Below, piece after piece: positions 26,967-36,902 of a DNA stretch of 52,274 nucleotides (the stretch's first letter is position 1; every line of letters begins with the position of its first letter). Below the pieces are notes generated by a model. That model was not told where the DNA came from and did no database searches. It worked only from the letters and a program-made list of their open reading frames with translations. This stretch comes from an uncultured Prevotellaceae bacterium. Lineage in GTDB: Bacteria > Bacteroidota > Bacteroidia > Bacteroidales > Muribaculaceae. Location: positions 1-52,274 of the forward strand of contig ONKD01000035.1 in NCBI GenBank assembly GCA_900318345.1. Reading direction: 5' to 3'. A program made the position numbers and the translations under genes.

Positions 26967-28403
26967 CTATTGTTCTACTATCACTTCAAAAAAAAGAGAT
27001 GTAAAGGCAATAAAAGCGATAAGCAAAGTCAGTGATAAAAAGGAGAGCCATGTTCGTTGATATTTCTTATAAACAAATACTGGGAAGAGACTTAATGCCA
27101 CCGATGCTAACGCATACAGCACAATACAGAATAGTATGAGGATGTTCTGAAACACAGAAGCCCCAGAAGAATTACCGATTGCAAATAACCTAAAAAGATT
27201 TAGCATAGCCACTTTGCTTCCTATTATTACTGAACGAGGTGCCTGCCCCTTGTTCCTTTTATAATATTTTGCCGCATAAGAGAAGCCCTGTATTATCAAA
27301 ATTGCTGACACCGTATCTTTCAGCATTATTAGGAAGCTTTCGATATCATTAGTGGCGATACTTGAGATTATGCCACCAATCAGAAAGGCCAGAAGAACTC
27401 CTACCAATAAGGTAACAAACAGGTGTAATATTGTAGACATCCAGCTCAATCCAAAAAATTGTTTAAAGACAAGAACTAGCAAAAAGCAAACCGCCGGTAT
27501 GTAAACCAATAACATGGCTCCCGTGAGACGATGCAAGAATGAGTTCTCTATATGATTGATCCTATACAACAAGATGAATGGCATCAAGCAAATCAAAAAA
27601 AGAGCCAACACATAGGTCAAGAAAATGTAAGTCTCGACAAAATTGTATTTGTTAACCTTAATGAATGCTATCCAAATGCATATAACGAGTATCGCTCCAA
27701 TGAAAAGCCACTCGTATAGCATATTCTTGGATATCAACCAAACTATCCATGATACAGTATTGATGATGGGTATTACTGAACTGGAAATGCTGATGTTACT
27801 ACTCTCGAATTGTGACTGAATATATGACTTTATTTCCTCCAAATCATTTGCCCCATTAAAGCCTGTAATTTCATATGCCAAGCCTACAGGAGATAAGGCA
27901 TGGGTGCCTGTCAGCCATCCCACAAAGAGCAAAAGCACCACAAGAACAGCCACCAGCTTAAACGGGGGAAAATAAAATTGGCGATGGCCATTCAGGTAGT
28001 CTCGAATCATGTAACCAGGTCGCCAGAACAATTCGCCCAGTGTGCGGAACATCGGTCGATTGCCCATTCCCCAAATGTCCAAAAAGTTAAGTATTATCTG
28101 CTTCCATGTATAATGGGTCCATGTGCCAGCTTGACCGCATTGCGGGCAAATGCGCCCCGAGTAATGATGTCCGCAGTTGATGCAATCGCGCTCATTTTGG
28201 TCAATTGATTTTGGGGTCGGTCTATACTGTTCTAATCGGCGGTTTAAATGCAGATTCCAAGCCTTGCAGTTGCGACTCCACTTGACCACCTTGAAGTGTT
28301 TGAGATTCTTTGGTCTCAAAAAAGCAGAACACTTCTCCTTAAGACAGGTTGTCTTAAGCTTAACGTTCTTGAAGGTGGCTTTGAGTCTTGCGGTCAGTTT
28401 CAT
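26967..28403 (-). CDS. DUF3667-like membrane protein with N-terminal zinc ribbon
   Basis: The 478-residue protein starts with a basic region (1-65) and then a four-cysteine knuckle: C74, C77, C86 and C89 (CINCG...CPQCGQ). After it come the family-like helix 'TWKQIILNFLDIWGMGNRPMFRTLGELFWRPGYMIRDYLNG' region (about 95-135) and about seven membrane segments up to residue 478. This is the layout of DUF3667 proteins of Bacteroidetes, which have no known role. A TATATTTG box on the minus strand at 28408-28415 ends only five bases before the ATG, so the message may be leaderless or the true start may lie further in. The gene is AT-richer than its neighbours. Confidence 0.7.
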   Translation of the reverse strand: MKLTARLKATFKNVKLKTTCLKEKCSAFLRPKNLKHFKVVKWSRNCKAWNLHLNRRLEQYRPTPKSIDQNERDCINCGHHYSGRICPQCGQAGTWTHYTWKQIILNFLDIWGMGNRPMFRTLGELFWRPGYMIRDYLNGHRQFYFPPFKLVAVLVVLLLFVGWLTGTHALSPVGLAYEITGFNGANDLEEIKSYIQSQFESSNISISSSVIPIINTVSWIVWLISKNMLYEWLFIGAILVICIWIAFIKVNKYNFVETYIFLTYVLALFLICLMPFILLYRINHIENSFLHRLTGAMLLVYIPAVCFLLVLVFKQFFGLSWMSTILHLFVTLLVGVLLAFLIGGIISSIATNDIESFLIMLKDTVSAILIIQGFSYAAKYYKRNKGQAPRSVIIGSKVAMLNLFRLFAIGNSSGASVFQNILILFCIVLYALASVALSLFPVFVYKKYQRTWLSFLSLTLLIAFIAFTSLFFEVIVEQ

Positions 28404-28407
28404 GGTG

Positions 28408-28415
28408 CAAATATA
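28408..28415 (-). promoter_or_regulatory. -7 box abutting the DUF3667-like gene start
   Basis: TATATTTG on the minus strand, four bases before the ATG at 28403. If used, transcription would start at or about the first codon. Confidence 0.45.
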
Positions 28416-28517
28416 GAAAAAATCCTGTGCAGATGATTGCCTGTACAGGATATTATTTGACGATGGTGAGTAAAACTTGATTCTAACCCACCCTATCCAA
28501 TAATCATTTTCAGATTA

Positions 28518-29036
28518 TCAGTTGAGTTGGATATCAACAGTCATGTTCTGGGTATAAGATTTGCGCAAAGCGTCCCAGAAGGCTGCTTTAGTCAAGCCAC
28601 GGTTATACCAGTCATCATCATAACGCACGCCATTAATGCCTTTGTTAGTCGATGGAGTGCAGACATAGGTGGTTCCAAAAGAGATGGCATTGTAGCCGAG
28701 CACACTCACCTGGTTGAGTTCATAAGTTTTCTTATTTGTCTCACTTACCAGGCTAAGTATCTTGCCAGAATAGCTCCATGAGTCAAAATACCAATCAGTT
28801 TTGATGCGCAAGTTGCCATTGTCCATGACTGTGATCGTAGCCTTAGCAGCTTCAGTATCATTAAACGCCCAGACTTTCTTATCACTCTTGTCTAACGTGT
28901 TATCGTAAGCCAAGAATAAGGGGGTTGTCAAGTCGGACTTCTCAACTCCGTCCAAATCGAGAATAGGATTATCGCCACATGACGACATGAAGATGCTGAA
29001 AAGCACTGCGACTAATGGGAAAAAATAACGTTTCAT
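28518..29036 (-). CDS. Lipoprotein of unknown function
   Basis: The 172-residue protein has a lipoprotein signal (MKRYFFPLVAVLFSIFMSSCGDN, lipobox cysteine at about residue 20). The mature part is probably beta-rich (alternating segments such as ITVMDNGNLRIKTDWYFDSWSYSGKILSL) and resembles the small secreted lipoproteins common in Bacteroidales; I do not recognise a named family. It starts 35 bases after the nucleotidyltransferase stop and may be the last gene of the galK operon, though no functional link is evident. Confidence 0.7.
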   Translation of the reverse strand: MKRYFFPLVAVLFSIFMSSCGDNPILDLDGVEKSDLTTPLFLAYDNTLDKSDKKVWAFNDTEAAKATITVMDNGNLRIKTDWYFDSWSYSGKILSLVSETNKKTYELNQVSVLGYNAISFGTTYVCTPSTNKGINGVRYDDDWYNRGLTKAAFWDALRKSYTQNMTVDIQLN

Positions 29037-29071
29037 TGTTAGATAATGGTTATTGATTAATAATAAATGTG

Positions 29072-29977
29072 TTAAAACATCTTGTCGGGATAGACACCAG
29101 TGGCGTGCAATTCAGCGAACTTGTCAACTACACCCTGGCGGTCGGCCGCATAGGTCACGCCAAACCACTTGCTCTCGGTGGTGAGGACTTTGACCTGGGC
29201 AGTACCGTCGGTAACCATTTGATTGACAACAGTGGGGATAAAGAACTCAGCCTTGGGCTTGTCGATGCTCTCCTTGAGGAAATCGATAAAGCAACGTTCG
29301 CTGTGCGCAAAGTAGTCGGGGGTGAAGCCCCAGAAGTTCATCGACACGGGAGTCTCGAACGCCAGGTGTTGTACATCGCCGTTCTCGTCGGTGAAAGTGA
29401 TATTGTGGTCAGCGTCATAACCGATGTCGGTACGCTCGACTACGCCAGTGAGCAGACCGTCGCGGGTCTCGCACACGCCACGAGCCACGGTGCCACTCTC
29501 GCTCATGGTGTTGCCCACCTTGAAGCCCACCATGCTGTAATGGCCCTTGCTGTCCTCGGGCAGTGAAGACAATTCGGCAGCCATCACCTCAAAGCTGTTG
29601 CGGCCATAGTAATCATCGGCATTGATGATGGCGAAAGGCTCGTTAATCACGCTCTTACCCATAAGCAAGGCATGGTTAGTACCCCACGGCTTAACGCGCT
29701 CGGCGGGGCAGGTAAAGCCCTCAGGAAGGTCGTTCAAGCCCTGAAAGACCAGTTCAACAGGGATGTGACCCTCGTATTTTGATAAAATCTTCTCACGGAA
29801 GTCGGCCTCAAAGTCCTTGCGAATCACAAAGGCCACCTTGCCAAATCCGCTGTGGATGGCGTCATAGATCGAATAGTCCATGATAGTCTCGCCATGAGGG
29901 CCTAGACCATCAAGCTGTTTTAAACCACCGTAACGGCTACCCATGCCGGCGGCAAGTACAAATAATGTTGGTTTCAT
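29072..29977 (-). CDS. Sugar nucleotidyltransferase-like protein
   Basis: The 301-residue protein opens with the nucleotidyltransferase signature LAAGMGSRYGGLKQLDGLG (about residues 8-26), in which G/R/K residues bind the NTP phosphates, and has the NADDYYG metal-binding acidic motif (about 113-119). It therefore probably transfers an NMP to a sugar phosphate. The exact sugar is unknown. It lies directly downstream of galM in the galK-galM group, an arrangement consistent with UDP-sugar or related metabolism after galactose uptake. Length fits a lean single-domain enzyme with no C-terminal beta-helix. Confidence 0.82.
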   Translation of the reverse strand: MKPTLFVLAAGMGSRYGGLKQLDGLGPHGETIMDYSIYDAIHSGFGKVAFVIRKDFEADFREKILSKYEGHIPVELVFQGLNDLPEGFTCPAERVKPWGTNHALLMGKSVINEPFAIINADDYYGRNSFEVMAAELSSLPEDSKGHYSMVGFKVGNTMSESGTVARGVCETRDGLLTGVVERTDIGYDADHNITFTDENGDVQHLAFETPVSMNFWGFTPDYFAHSERCFIDFLKESIDKPKAEFFIPTVVNQMVTDGTAQVKVLTTESKWFGVTYAADRQGVVDKFAELHATGVYPDKMF

Positions 29978-30020
29978 ATTTAGTTCTTAGTCTATAGTTT
30001 TTAGTCCTTAGTGTTGTTAG

Positions 30021-31076
30021 TTATTCGTTAACCTTGAAATCAAAGATGATGGTGCGGCGGTATTCCTCGTCGGGTCTCAGAACCGGTGACTGGAAATTGT
30101 CGTGATTGGGAGCGTCGGGCATGCCCTGGCACTCAATGGCCACGCCATCATAGTCGTGATACTGCTTGCCGCTCTTGCTCAAGGGGCATCCTTCCAGCCA
30201 GTTGCCGGTATAGACCTGTGCAGCAGGCTGGTCGGTACTAATTTCCACCATGCGGCCCGACTGCTTGTCACACAATACTGCAGCCAGATGCAAGTCGCCA
30301 TCCTCATATCCGTCAACAATCCAGCAGTTGTCATAACCCTTACCATAGTTCAATGCAGGGAAATCCTGCTTGATGTCACGAGCAATCACTTTGGGCTGGG
30401 TGAAGTCCATGGGAGTGCCCTCGACAGTTGCCATCTCTCCAGTGGGAATGAGGTCGGCGTCGGTGACCAGATAACGTGAGCAGTTGAGCTGCAGTACCTG
30501 TTCAAGAGCAGTTCCTTCCCTATCCTCACCTGCCATATTAAAATAGGTGTGGTTGGTGAGGTTCAGGACTGTGGGCACATCGGTCACGGCACCCAACTCA
30601 ATCTTGAGGATGTTGTCGTCGCTCCACGTGTAAGCCACACGCACGTTGAGACATCCGGGATATTTCTCGTCACCATCAGGGCTCTCGAGTGTGAAAACAA
30701 CCGAGTCACCCTGCATCTCACATTCCCAAATCTTGTTCTGGAAACCCACGTTGCCGCCATGCAGGTGGTGTTTATCCTGATGGTTGCAGTTCAGCTGGTA
30801 ATCCTTGCCGTCGAGTGTGAAATGGCCCTTACAGATGCGGTTAGCAAAACGCCCGGGCACCTTGCCGGCACATGGCCCGTCAAAGAAATAGTCATTCAGG
30901 TCTTTGTAACCCAGTACCACGTCGGCGAGCTTGCCGTCACGGTCAGGCACCTTGATTTCCAGGATGCCAGCACCAAGCGATGAAAGCTTGACGCTAGCCC
31001 CACTGGCATTGATGAGTTCGTAGGTGGTGATTTCGCCACGCTCGGTCTCGTGTGTATCGATTCTAATGCTTTTCAT
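30021..31076 (-). CDS. galM: Aldose 1-epimerase (galactose mutarotase)
   Basis: GalM interconverts beta- and alpha-D-galactose, supplying the form that galactokinase uses. The 351-residue protein has GRFANRI (about 75-81), HHLHGG (about 103-108), the catalytic histidine H176 in NLTNHTYFNM, and the catalytic glutamate near residue 315 in GVAIECQGMPDAPN. No signal peptide is seen, so it is cytoplasmic. It begins three bases after the galK stop and is tightly coupled to it. Confidence 0.94.
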   Translation of the reverse strand: MKSIRIDTHETERGEITTYELINASGASVKLSSLGAGILEIKVPDRDGKLADVVLGYKDLNDYFFDGPCAGKVPGRFANRICKGHFTLDGKDYQLNCNHQDKHHLHGGNVGFQNKIWECEMQGDSVVFTLESPDGDEKYPGCLNVRVAYTWSDDNILKIELGAVTDVPTVLNLTNHTYFNMAGEDREGTALEQVLQLNCSRYLVTDADLIPTGEMATVEGTPMDFTQPKVIARDIKQDFPALNYGKGYDNCWIVDGYEDGDLHLAAVLCDKQSGRMVEISTDQPAAQVYTGNWLEGCPLSKSGKQYHDYDGVAIECQGMPDAPNHDNFQSPVLRPDEEYRRTIIFDFKVNE

Positions 31077-31079
31077 TTT

Positions 31080-32216
<1,137 letters not shown>

Positions 32217-32359
32217 TGTAATTAATGTATAGTTAAACAATTATTATTCTTGATGATAACGGTGTCGCGCACCAGGCCTTGAGCGGGAAAAAATCACCGC
32301 ATCAAGAGAGGAATATGCCAGATAGCCAATTCCTTTCAATATGCGCCCTGATGCATGAG

Positions 32360-32851
32360 CTACTTGGAAAAGTAGTTCCGCTGGTCATTGACGATGCGCT
32401 CCACATTCTCGAGGTTAATGTGGCCCTGAATAACAACCAGCAAATCGCTGGTCTGGCTAGCATTGGCGATAACGATCTCGTTAGCATATTGGCCATCTCG
32501 CCTCAGGAGCACCGACTGATGATCATAATTCCGCTGATTGGTGACAAGTTCCTCATAGTAGCGTGACTTGTAAAGATTCTGGATGCGGTTGCGGAACTTA
32601 TCGCGCACGTTAGCATTGCACTTGCTCAAGTCAAGCACCTGCACCGATGTGATGCCGAGGCCGGCTTCGGACAAAGTGGGCGACAGCAGTCGGCCAAGTC
32701 CAAGCAGTCCACTGCCCACGTTGAGATACTGAGCGTGACGGGCGTCACGCAAATCGTTAATGATATCATCGGCATTGCGAGTCATCACACTGCAGGACAT
32801 GACCAGGAGCGACATCAGCAACAACGATAGTGTTCTCATCGTTTTGTTCAT
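32360..32851 (-). CDS. DUF4252-like lipoprotein
   Basis: With the start at 32851 (MNKTMRTLSLLLMSLLVMSC) the protein has 163 residues and a lipobox (VMSC). The longer frame back to 32917 overlaps a TACTTTTG -7 box at 32889-32896 and is rejected. The mature part resembles DUF4252, a Bacteroidetes family of small envelope lipoproteins of unknown role (features: VLDLSKCNANVRDKFRNRI, YEELVTNQ, then DLLVVIQGHINLENVERIV at the end). The family call is from pattern memory and moderately sure. It is a single-gene unit. Confidence 0.7.
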   Translation of the reverse strand: MNKTMRTLSLLLMSLLVMSCSVMTRNADDIINDLRDARHAQYLNVGSGLLGLGRLLSPTLSEAGLGITSVQVLDLSKCNANVRDKFRNRIQNLYKSRYYEELVTNQRNYDHQSVLLRRDGQYANEIVIANASQTSDLLVVIQGHINLENVERIVNDQRNYFSK

Positions 32852-32888
32852 TGGTTTTTCTTTTGTAACAATTAATAATAACCGATGA

Positions 32889-32896
32889 CAAAAGTA
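32889..32896 (-). promoter_or_regulatory. Probable -7 box of the DUF4252-like gene
   Basis: TACTTTTG on the minus strand, 37 bases before the ATG at 32851. Confidence 0.45.
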
Positions 32897-33096
32897 TGAA
32901 AAAATGTGAGACATCACACATTTTCTTTTCTTAAAATTCCCAAAAAGATATGATAATCCATGCTTTTACGACAAAAGTCCACAAAAAGAGGGGTCTATAC
33001 GACAAATCGATGAACAAATAACCCTCATCGGTGGGCGCGTTGCCATACGATGGTTGTTTTTTGCACCAAATTATCGGCGATGTACAAATAATTTAG

Positions 33097-33104
33097 TATT
33101 TTTG
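33097..33104 (+). promoter_or_regulatory. Probable -7 box of pgk
   Basis: TATTTTTG, 55 bases before the pgk ATG, with no clear -33 box. The rest of the 242-base gap before it (32918-33096) shows nothing I can name. Confidence 0.45.
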
Positions 33105-33159
33105 CAGCCTGATTATAAATGAACTATCACATTCACAAATAATTCATAACTTAAAAGAC

Positions 33160-34413
33160 ATGGCTAAAATCAATGATTTTAATTTTGCCGGACATAAGGC
33201 AATCGTGCGCGTCGACTTCAACGTGCCACTGAATGAAAAAGGAGAAATCACCGACGACACCCGCATTCGCGGTGCTGTGCCAACCTTGAAAAAGATTCTT
33301 GCCGATGGTGGCGCGCTCATCATCATGTCACACATGGGCAAGCCCAAAGGTAAAATCAACCATAAACTGTCACTGAGCCAGATTTCCAGTGCTGTGGCTT
33401 CGGCTCTGGAGCGTCCCATCATGTTCGCCCAGGACAGTGCCGATGCCAAGAAGCAAGCCGATGAGCTCAAGCCCGGTGAGGTGCTGTTGCTCGAGAACCT
33501 GCGCTTCCACCCCGAGGAGGAAGGCAAGCCTGTGGGCATCGAGAAAGATGATCCCAACTATGGTGCAGCCAAGAAGGAGATGAAGGCTCGCCAGGAGGAG
33601 TTTGCCAAAACGCTGGCCAGCTATGCCGATGTGTATGTGAACGACGCTTTCGGCACAGCTCACCGTCGCCACGCCTCGACCGCAGTCATTGCCGACTATT
33701 TTGACAACGACCACAAGATGCTGGGCTACCTCATGGAGAAGGAAGTAACCGCTATCGATAATGTGATGAAGAACGCTCAGCATCCCTTCACCGCTATTAT
33801 CGGCGGCAGCAAGGTTTCATCCAAGCTGTCAGTTATCAAGAACCTGCTCGACAAGGTGGATAACCTCATCATCGGCGGTGGCATGGGCTACACCTTCATC
33901 AAGGCCCAGGGTGGTCACATTGGTGACTCGCTGCACGAGGACGAACTGATGCCCGAGGCGCTGAACGTCATTGCAGCTGCCAAGGAGAAAGGCGTTAACC
34001 TGAGCCTCTCGGTTGCCACTGTTGCTGGCGACAGTTTCTCTAACGACGCCAACCGTCAGACGGTGGACATTTACAACATCCCCGATGGTTGGGAAGGCAT
34101 GGATGCCAGCGAGGCTTCGCTTGCCAACTGGAAGAAGATTATCCTCGACAGCAAGACCATCCTGTGGAACGGTCCCGTCGGCGTGTTTGAGTTTGAGAAC
34201 TTTGCTCACGGCACCGGCGAAATCGCCAAGTATGTAGCCGAGGCTACCCAAAATGGCGCCTATTCGCTCGTGGGCGGTGGTGACTCGGTTGCCGCAGTCA
34301 ATAAGTTTGGATTGGCCGACCAGGTGTCCTATGTATCGACCGGTGGCGGTGCCATGCTTGAAGCTATCGAGGGCAAGACCCTGCCCGGTGTAGCTGCCAT
34401 CTTGGGCGAGTAA
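33160..34413 (+). CDS. pgk: Phosphoglycerate kinase
   Basis: Pgk makes ATP from 1,3-bisphosphoglycerate in glycolysis. The 417-residue protein is complete: N-terminal substrate domain with [18 protein letters not shown] (residues 17-34), SHMGKPKG (63-70), the [12 protein letters not shown] segment, and the C-terminal nucleotide domain with [15 protein letters not shown] and the [13 protein letters not shown] loop near residue 372. It is flanked upstream by its own promoter box and downstream by an inverted-repeat element 21 bases past the stop, so it is monocistronic. Confidence 0.97.
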   Translation: MAKINDFNFAGHKAIVRVDFNVPLNEKGEITDDTRIRGAVPTLKKILADGGALIIMSHMGKPKGKINHKLSLSQISSAVASALERPIMFAQDSADAKKQADELKPGEVLLLENLRFHPEEEGKPVGIEKDDPNYGAAKKEMKARQEEFAKTLASYADVYVNDAFGTAHRRHASTAVIADYFDNDHKMLGYLMEKEVTAIDNVMKNAQHPFTAIIGGSKVSSKLSVIKNLLDKVDNLIIGGGMGYTFIKAQGGHIGDSLHEDELMPEALNVIAAAKEKGVNLSLSVATVAGDSFSNDANRQTVDIYNIPDGWEGMDASEASLANWKKIILDSKTILWNGPVGVFEFENFAHGTGEIAKYVAEATQNGAYSLVGGGDSVAAVNKFGLADQVSYVSTGGGAMLEAIEGKTLPGVAAILGE

Positions 34414-34434
34414 AAGAATAATTCTCATTTCCAA

Positions 34435-34597
34435 GAGACTGTATCAAATCTCATCTGCTGGAATTATAACCGCACTGTGGGCAGGAAATTAAAACAAATT
34501 TGGAATTAAAATTTAAATATTAATTTTTAAATAATTTGTATGATTTCCCGTGCAATAGCACGGTCAATTTACCAAGTCATCGTTTTGATACAGTTTC
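34435..34597. mobile_element. MITE-like inverted-repeat element, copy B
   Basis: A 163 bp element with ends GAGACTGTATCAAAT at 34435-34449 and the complement GAAACTGTATCAAAA at 34583-34597. It shares with copy C the blocks CTGCTGGAATTATAACCGC, GGAAATTAAAACAAATT and AATTTGTATGATTTCCC..., the last two roughly complementary so that the element can fold back. A nested hairpin CGTGCaataGCACG sits at 34549-34562. The ends have diverged (TGTATCAAA rather than TGTGTCATAA), hinting at a subfamily. Confidence 0.65.
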
Positions 34598-34604
34598 ATG
34601 AAAG

Positions 34605-34647
34605 CAAGAAGGACAAGAAAGGCAAAACCGGAATCTTGTCCTTCTTG
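34605..34647. repeat. 14 bp perfect inverted repeat upstream of dedA
   Basis: CAAGAAGGACAAGA at 34605-34618 and its exact complement TCTTGTCCTTCTTG at 34634-34647. There is no T run after it, so it is not a standard terminator. It ends 28 bases before the dedA ATG and would sit in its leader or between it and the upstream element. Confidence 0.6.
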
Positions 34648-34675
34648 AGAGAATTGGCATTCCCTAATTAGTATT

Positions 34676-35425
34676 ATGAAGAAAGACACTCTACAACTGG
34701 TGATTATCCTCGTGGTGCTGGCGGCAGCCGCAGTGGCTGTAGTCCTCTATATGCCTCATGACATTGTCACCATTTACAATTGGTACAAGGAGCACTTGAC
34801 CTATGGCACCATCCTGCTGCTGATGGCCATCGAGAGTTCGTTTATCCCCTTCCCCAGCGAGGTGGTCATCCCACCGGCAGCCTATTTTGCTGCGCGCAAC
34901 GGCGACATGAACATCATCATGATTGTGGTCGTTGCCACGCTGGGAGCGCTCATCGGGGCGGTCATCAATTACGTGCTGTCGCTGCTCATCGGACGCCCGG
35001 TGGTGTATGCGTTCGCTAACAGTCGCATCGGCCACATGTGCCTGATTGATGCCGAGAAAGTGCAAAAGGCTGAGACCTACTTTGATCGTCATGGCGCCAT
35101 CTCGACGTTCCTGGGCCGATTGATACCTGCCATCCGTCAGCTCATTTCCATTCCGGCTGGCTTGTCGCGCATGAACTTCGGCACATTCGCGCTGTTCACC
35201 ACGCTGGGCGCCGGCTTGTGGAACGTGGTGCTGGCAGGCCTGGGCTACTGGCTGAGCCTACATTTCCCCGAGCAGGAACTGCTCGAGCAGCTCGAGCACT
35301 ACAACCGCTACCTGTCGTGGGCAGGCTATGCACTGGCCATCTTCATCGTGCTGTTCCTTGCCTATCAAGCCATCAAGAAAAAGCCCGTTACTATCCCTCA
35401 AGAACCTAACAACGATAACAAATAA
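34676..35425 (+). CDS. DedA-family membrane protein
   Basis: The 249-residue inner-membrane protein has the DedA (VTT/SNARE-associated) core: an N-terminal membrane helix (about 7-25), the re-entrant segment with ESSFIPFPSEVVIPPAAYFA (about 53-72), the GALIGAVINYVLSLLIGRPV stretch, and the FLGRLIPAIRQLISIPAGLSRM motif (about 144-165) with the essential-type arginines. DedA proteins are linked to undecaprenyl-phosphate or phospholipid flipping and membrane potential. The rpe gene starts four bases after its stop, so they share an operon. Confidence 0.92.
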   Translation: MKKDTLQLVIILVVLAAAAVAVVLYMPHDIVTIYNWYKEHLTYGTILLLMAIESSFIPFPSEVVIPPAAYFAARNGDMNIIMIVVVATLGALIGAVINYVLSLLIGRPVVYAFANSRIGHMCLIDAEKVQKAETYFDRHGAISTFLGRLIPAIRQLISIPAGLSRMNFGTFALFTTLGAGLWNVVLAGLGYWLSLHFPEQELLEQLEHYNRYLSWAGYALAIFIVLFLAYQAIKKKPVTIPQEPNNDNK

Positions 35426-35429
35426 CGTT

Positions 35430-36074
35430 ATGAAAGTTTCCCCCTCACTCCTATCAGCCGACTTTGGCAACCTGGCCAGAGACATCGACATGATCAATCG
35501 CAGCAGCGCCGACCTGCTCCACCTCGACGTGATGGATGGCGTGTTCGTGCCCAACATCTCCTTTGGATTCCCGGTCATCAAGCACGTGCAACGCCTGTGC
35601 CAAAAGCCGCTCGACGTTCATCTGATGATTGTCGAACCCCAGAAGTTCATTCCCGAGGTAAGAGACTGCGGCGCGCGCATCATGACCGTGCACCAGGAGG
35701 CGTGCATTCACCTCAACCGCGTGGTGCAGCAGATCCATGATGCAGGCATGCTGGCTGGCGTGTCGCTCAATCCCGCGACCCCCGTGGCGATGTTGAAAGA
35801 CATTATCTGTGACGTTGACCTCGTGCTGTTGATGTCGGTCAACCCAGGCTTTGGCGGTCAAAAGTTCATTGTCCAGACGCTGAACAAGGTGCGAGAATTG
35901 CGTCAACTCATCATGCTCTCAGGCTCCAACGCCGAGATTGAGATTGACGGCGGCGTGAACGACGTCACTGGGGCGCAACTCGCTGAGGCCGGAGCCGATA
36001 TCCTCGTTGCCGGCAGCTACGTCTTTGGAGCCGAGGATCCCCTTCAAACGATTGAGGGGTTGAAAAATCTGTGA
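35430..36074 (+). CDS. rpe: Ribulose-phosphate 3-epimerase
   Basis: Rpe interconverts ribulose-5-phosphate and xylulose-5-phosphate in the pentose phosphate pathway, feeding the transketolase coded further on. Start at 35430 (MKVSPSLLSADFGNL) gives 214 residues, normal for the family; the open frame extends upstream into dedA but lacks family sequence there. Metal and catalytic motifs are HLDVMDGVFVPN (about 31-42), VHLMIVEP (about 66-73), the MSVNPGFGGQKF loop (about 136-147) and DGGVN (about 172-176). It is translationally close to dedA and is followed by the tRNA-Ser promoter. Confidence 0.95.
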   Translation: MKVSPSLLSADFGNLARDIDMINRSSADLLHLDVMDGVFVPNISFGFPVIKHVQRLCQKPLDVHLMIVEPQKFIPEVRDCGARIMTVHQEACIHLNRVVQQIHDAGMLAGVSLNPATPVAMLKDIICDVDLVLLMSVNPGFGGQKFIVQTLNKVRELRQLIMLSGSNAEIEIDGGVNDVTGAQLAEAGADILVAGSYVFGAEDPLQTIEGLKNL

Positions 36075-36080
36075 AATAAT

Positions 36081-36111
36081 TTTGTCAGGTGGAAAATTTG
36101 CCCTAACTTTG
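36081..36111 (+). promoter_or_regulatory. Promoter of tRNA-Ser(CGA)
   Basis: TTTG at 36081-36084, a 19-base spacer and TAACTTTG at 36104-36111 match the Bacteroidetes consensus exactly, 34 bases before the tRNA. Confidence 0.75.
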
Positions 36112-36145
36112 CACCCGCTTTTGAGAAATAGTCAAGGGCAAGACT

Positions 36146-36231
36146 GGAAAGGTGCCGGAGTGGTCGATCGGGGCGGTCTCGAAAACCGTTGTACGCTTTG
36201 CGTACCGTGGGTTCGAATCCCTCCCTTTCCG
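36146..36231 (+). tRNA. tRNA-Ser(CGA)
   Basis: The acceptor strand GGAAAGG at 36146 pairs with CCTTTCC at 36224-36230, with G as discriminator. The anticodon stem GCGGT/ACCGT encloses CTCGAAA, so the anticodon is CGA (reads UCG). A long variable arm and GGTTCGAATCC T loop fit class II tRNA-Ser. The 18 bases at its 3' end, CCCTCCCTTTCCGCACAA (36219-36236), are repeated in tandem right after it and again at 37285. Confidence 0.95.
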
Positions 36232-36236
36232 CACAA

Positions 36237-36307
36237 CCCTCCCTTTCCGCACAAGTTGAATGAACGATTAAGATGCGAGTCTTAATCGTTTCATTTATTT
36301 GTACGGG
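36237..36307 (+). repeat. Duplicated tRNA-Ser 3' end plus terminator, copy 1
   Basis: A 71-base unit starting with CCCTCCCTTTCCGCACAA, in tandem with the tRNA's own end, and containing a terminator hairpin (ACGATTAAGA at 36264-36273 with TCTTAATCGT at 36280-36289, then a T-rich tail). It matches 37285-37355 at about 67 of 71 positions. The two copies bracket a segment of nearly 1 kb and look like attachment-site repeats. Confidence 0.85.
36264..36300 (+). terminator. tRNA-Ser terminator
   Basis: A 10 bp perfect stem, ACGATTAAGA with TCTTAATCGT, followed by TTCATTTATTT. Confidence 0.75.
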
Positions 36308-36323
36308 ATTTGAATCGGGAACG

Positions 36324-36902
36324 CTATAAGGTGTCTTGTTTCTCATTAGCTACGAGTTCACGCAGACGCTCGATTGCATCATCTTTTTTACAACCAACAC
36401 CCTTGGCATTTCCTTTCATGGGAATAATCATCATCAACAAGAAAATAAAGCACAGCACAAGGACCGCTATTAATAGCCAGAACAGGACGACTCCGAACCT
36501 CTCGATGTCGGTCTCTGTTAACATGTTGTAAATCACATAGCCGATCAGGAACAGGGCCAGAACGGCAATGAATGGGAGGAATTTGCCTAGTTTGTTTGTG
36601 CATTTGCCTAGTTTGTTTGTGTAGGCATCATACCGACTCAATAATTCCTCTGCATTCTTGGCCTTCATTATATTTTTAGCCATTAAAGAAAACAAAACCT
36701 TATTAAGAGTTATCACCAATAAGATGACAGGCATTAAAACTGATGGAAAGGTATAATCACCCAAGAAATACACATTAACTAAACACAATATACCAAAGAC
36801 GATGCCAGTAACAAAATCATATTTCGCTTTTCGGGCATATTCCGCCTTGATCTTTTCAAAGAGTTCTTCTTTGCTGAAACTCTCAAATTCTACTTGTTTC
36901 AT
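36324..36902 (-). CDS. Four-helix membrane protein of unknown function, cargo of the tRNA-Ser repeat segment
   Basis: The 192-residue protein has a charged N-terminus, two membrane segments (about 30-48 and 53-75), a soluble stretch, two more membrane segments (about 108-128 and 136-162) and a charged tail. I do not recognise the family. The soluble stretch contains an in-frame duplication, TNKLGKC-TNKLGKF, coded by a 20-base exact tandem repeat (36581-36601 and 36602-36622). It is the only gene in the segment bounded by tRNA-Ser 3' repeats, runs opposite to the tRNA, and is AT-richer than neighbours, all suggesting acquisition. Confidence 0.65.
   Translation of the reverse strand: MKQVEFESFSKEELFEKIKAEYARKAKYDFVTGIVFGILCLVNVYFLGDYTFPSVLMPVILLVITLNKVLFSLMAKNIMKAKNAEELLSRYDAYTNKLGKCTNKLGKFLPFIAVLALFLIGYVIYNMLTETDIERFGVVLFWLLIAVLVLCFIFLLMMIIPMKGNAKGVGCKKDDAIERLRELVANEKQDTL

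Noticed and set aside
34435-34597. Reading copy B as a terminator of pgk only
   Set aside because: Although it can form a long hairpin, it shares ends and interior with copies at unrelated loci, so an inserted element explains it better.
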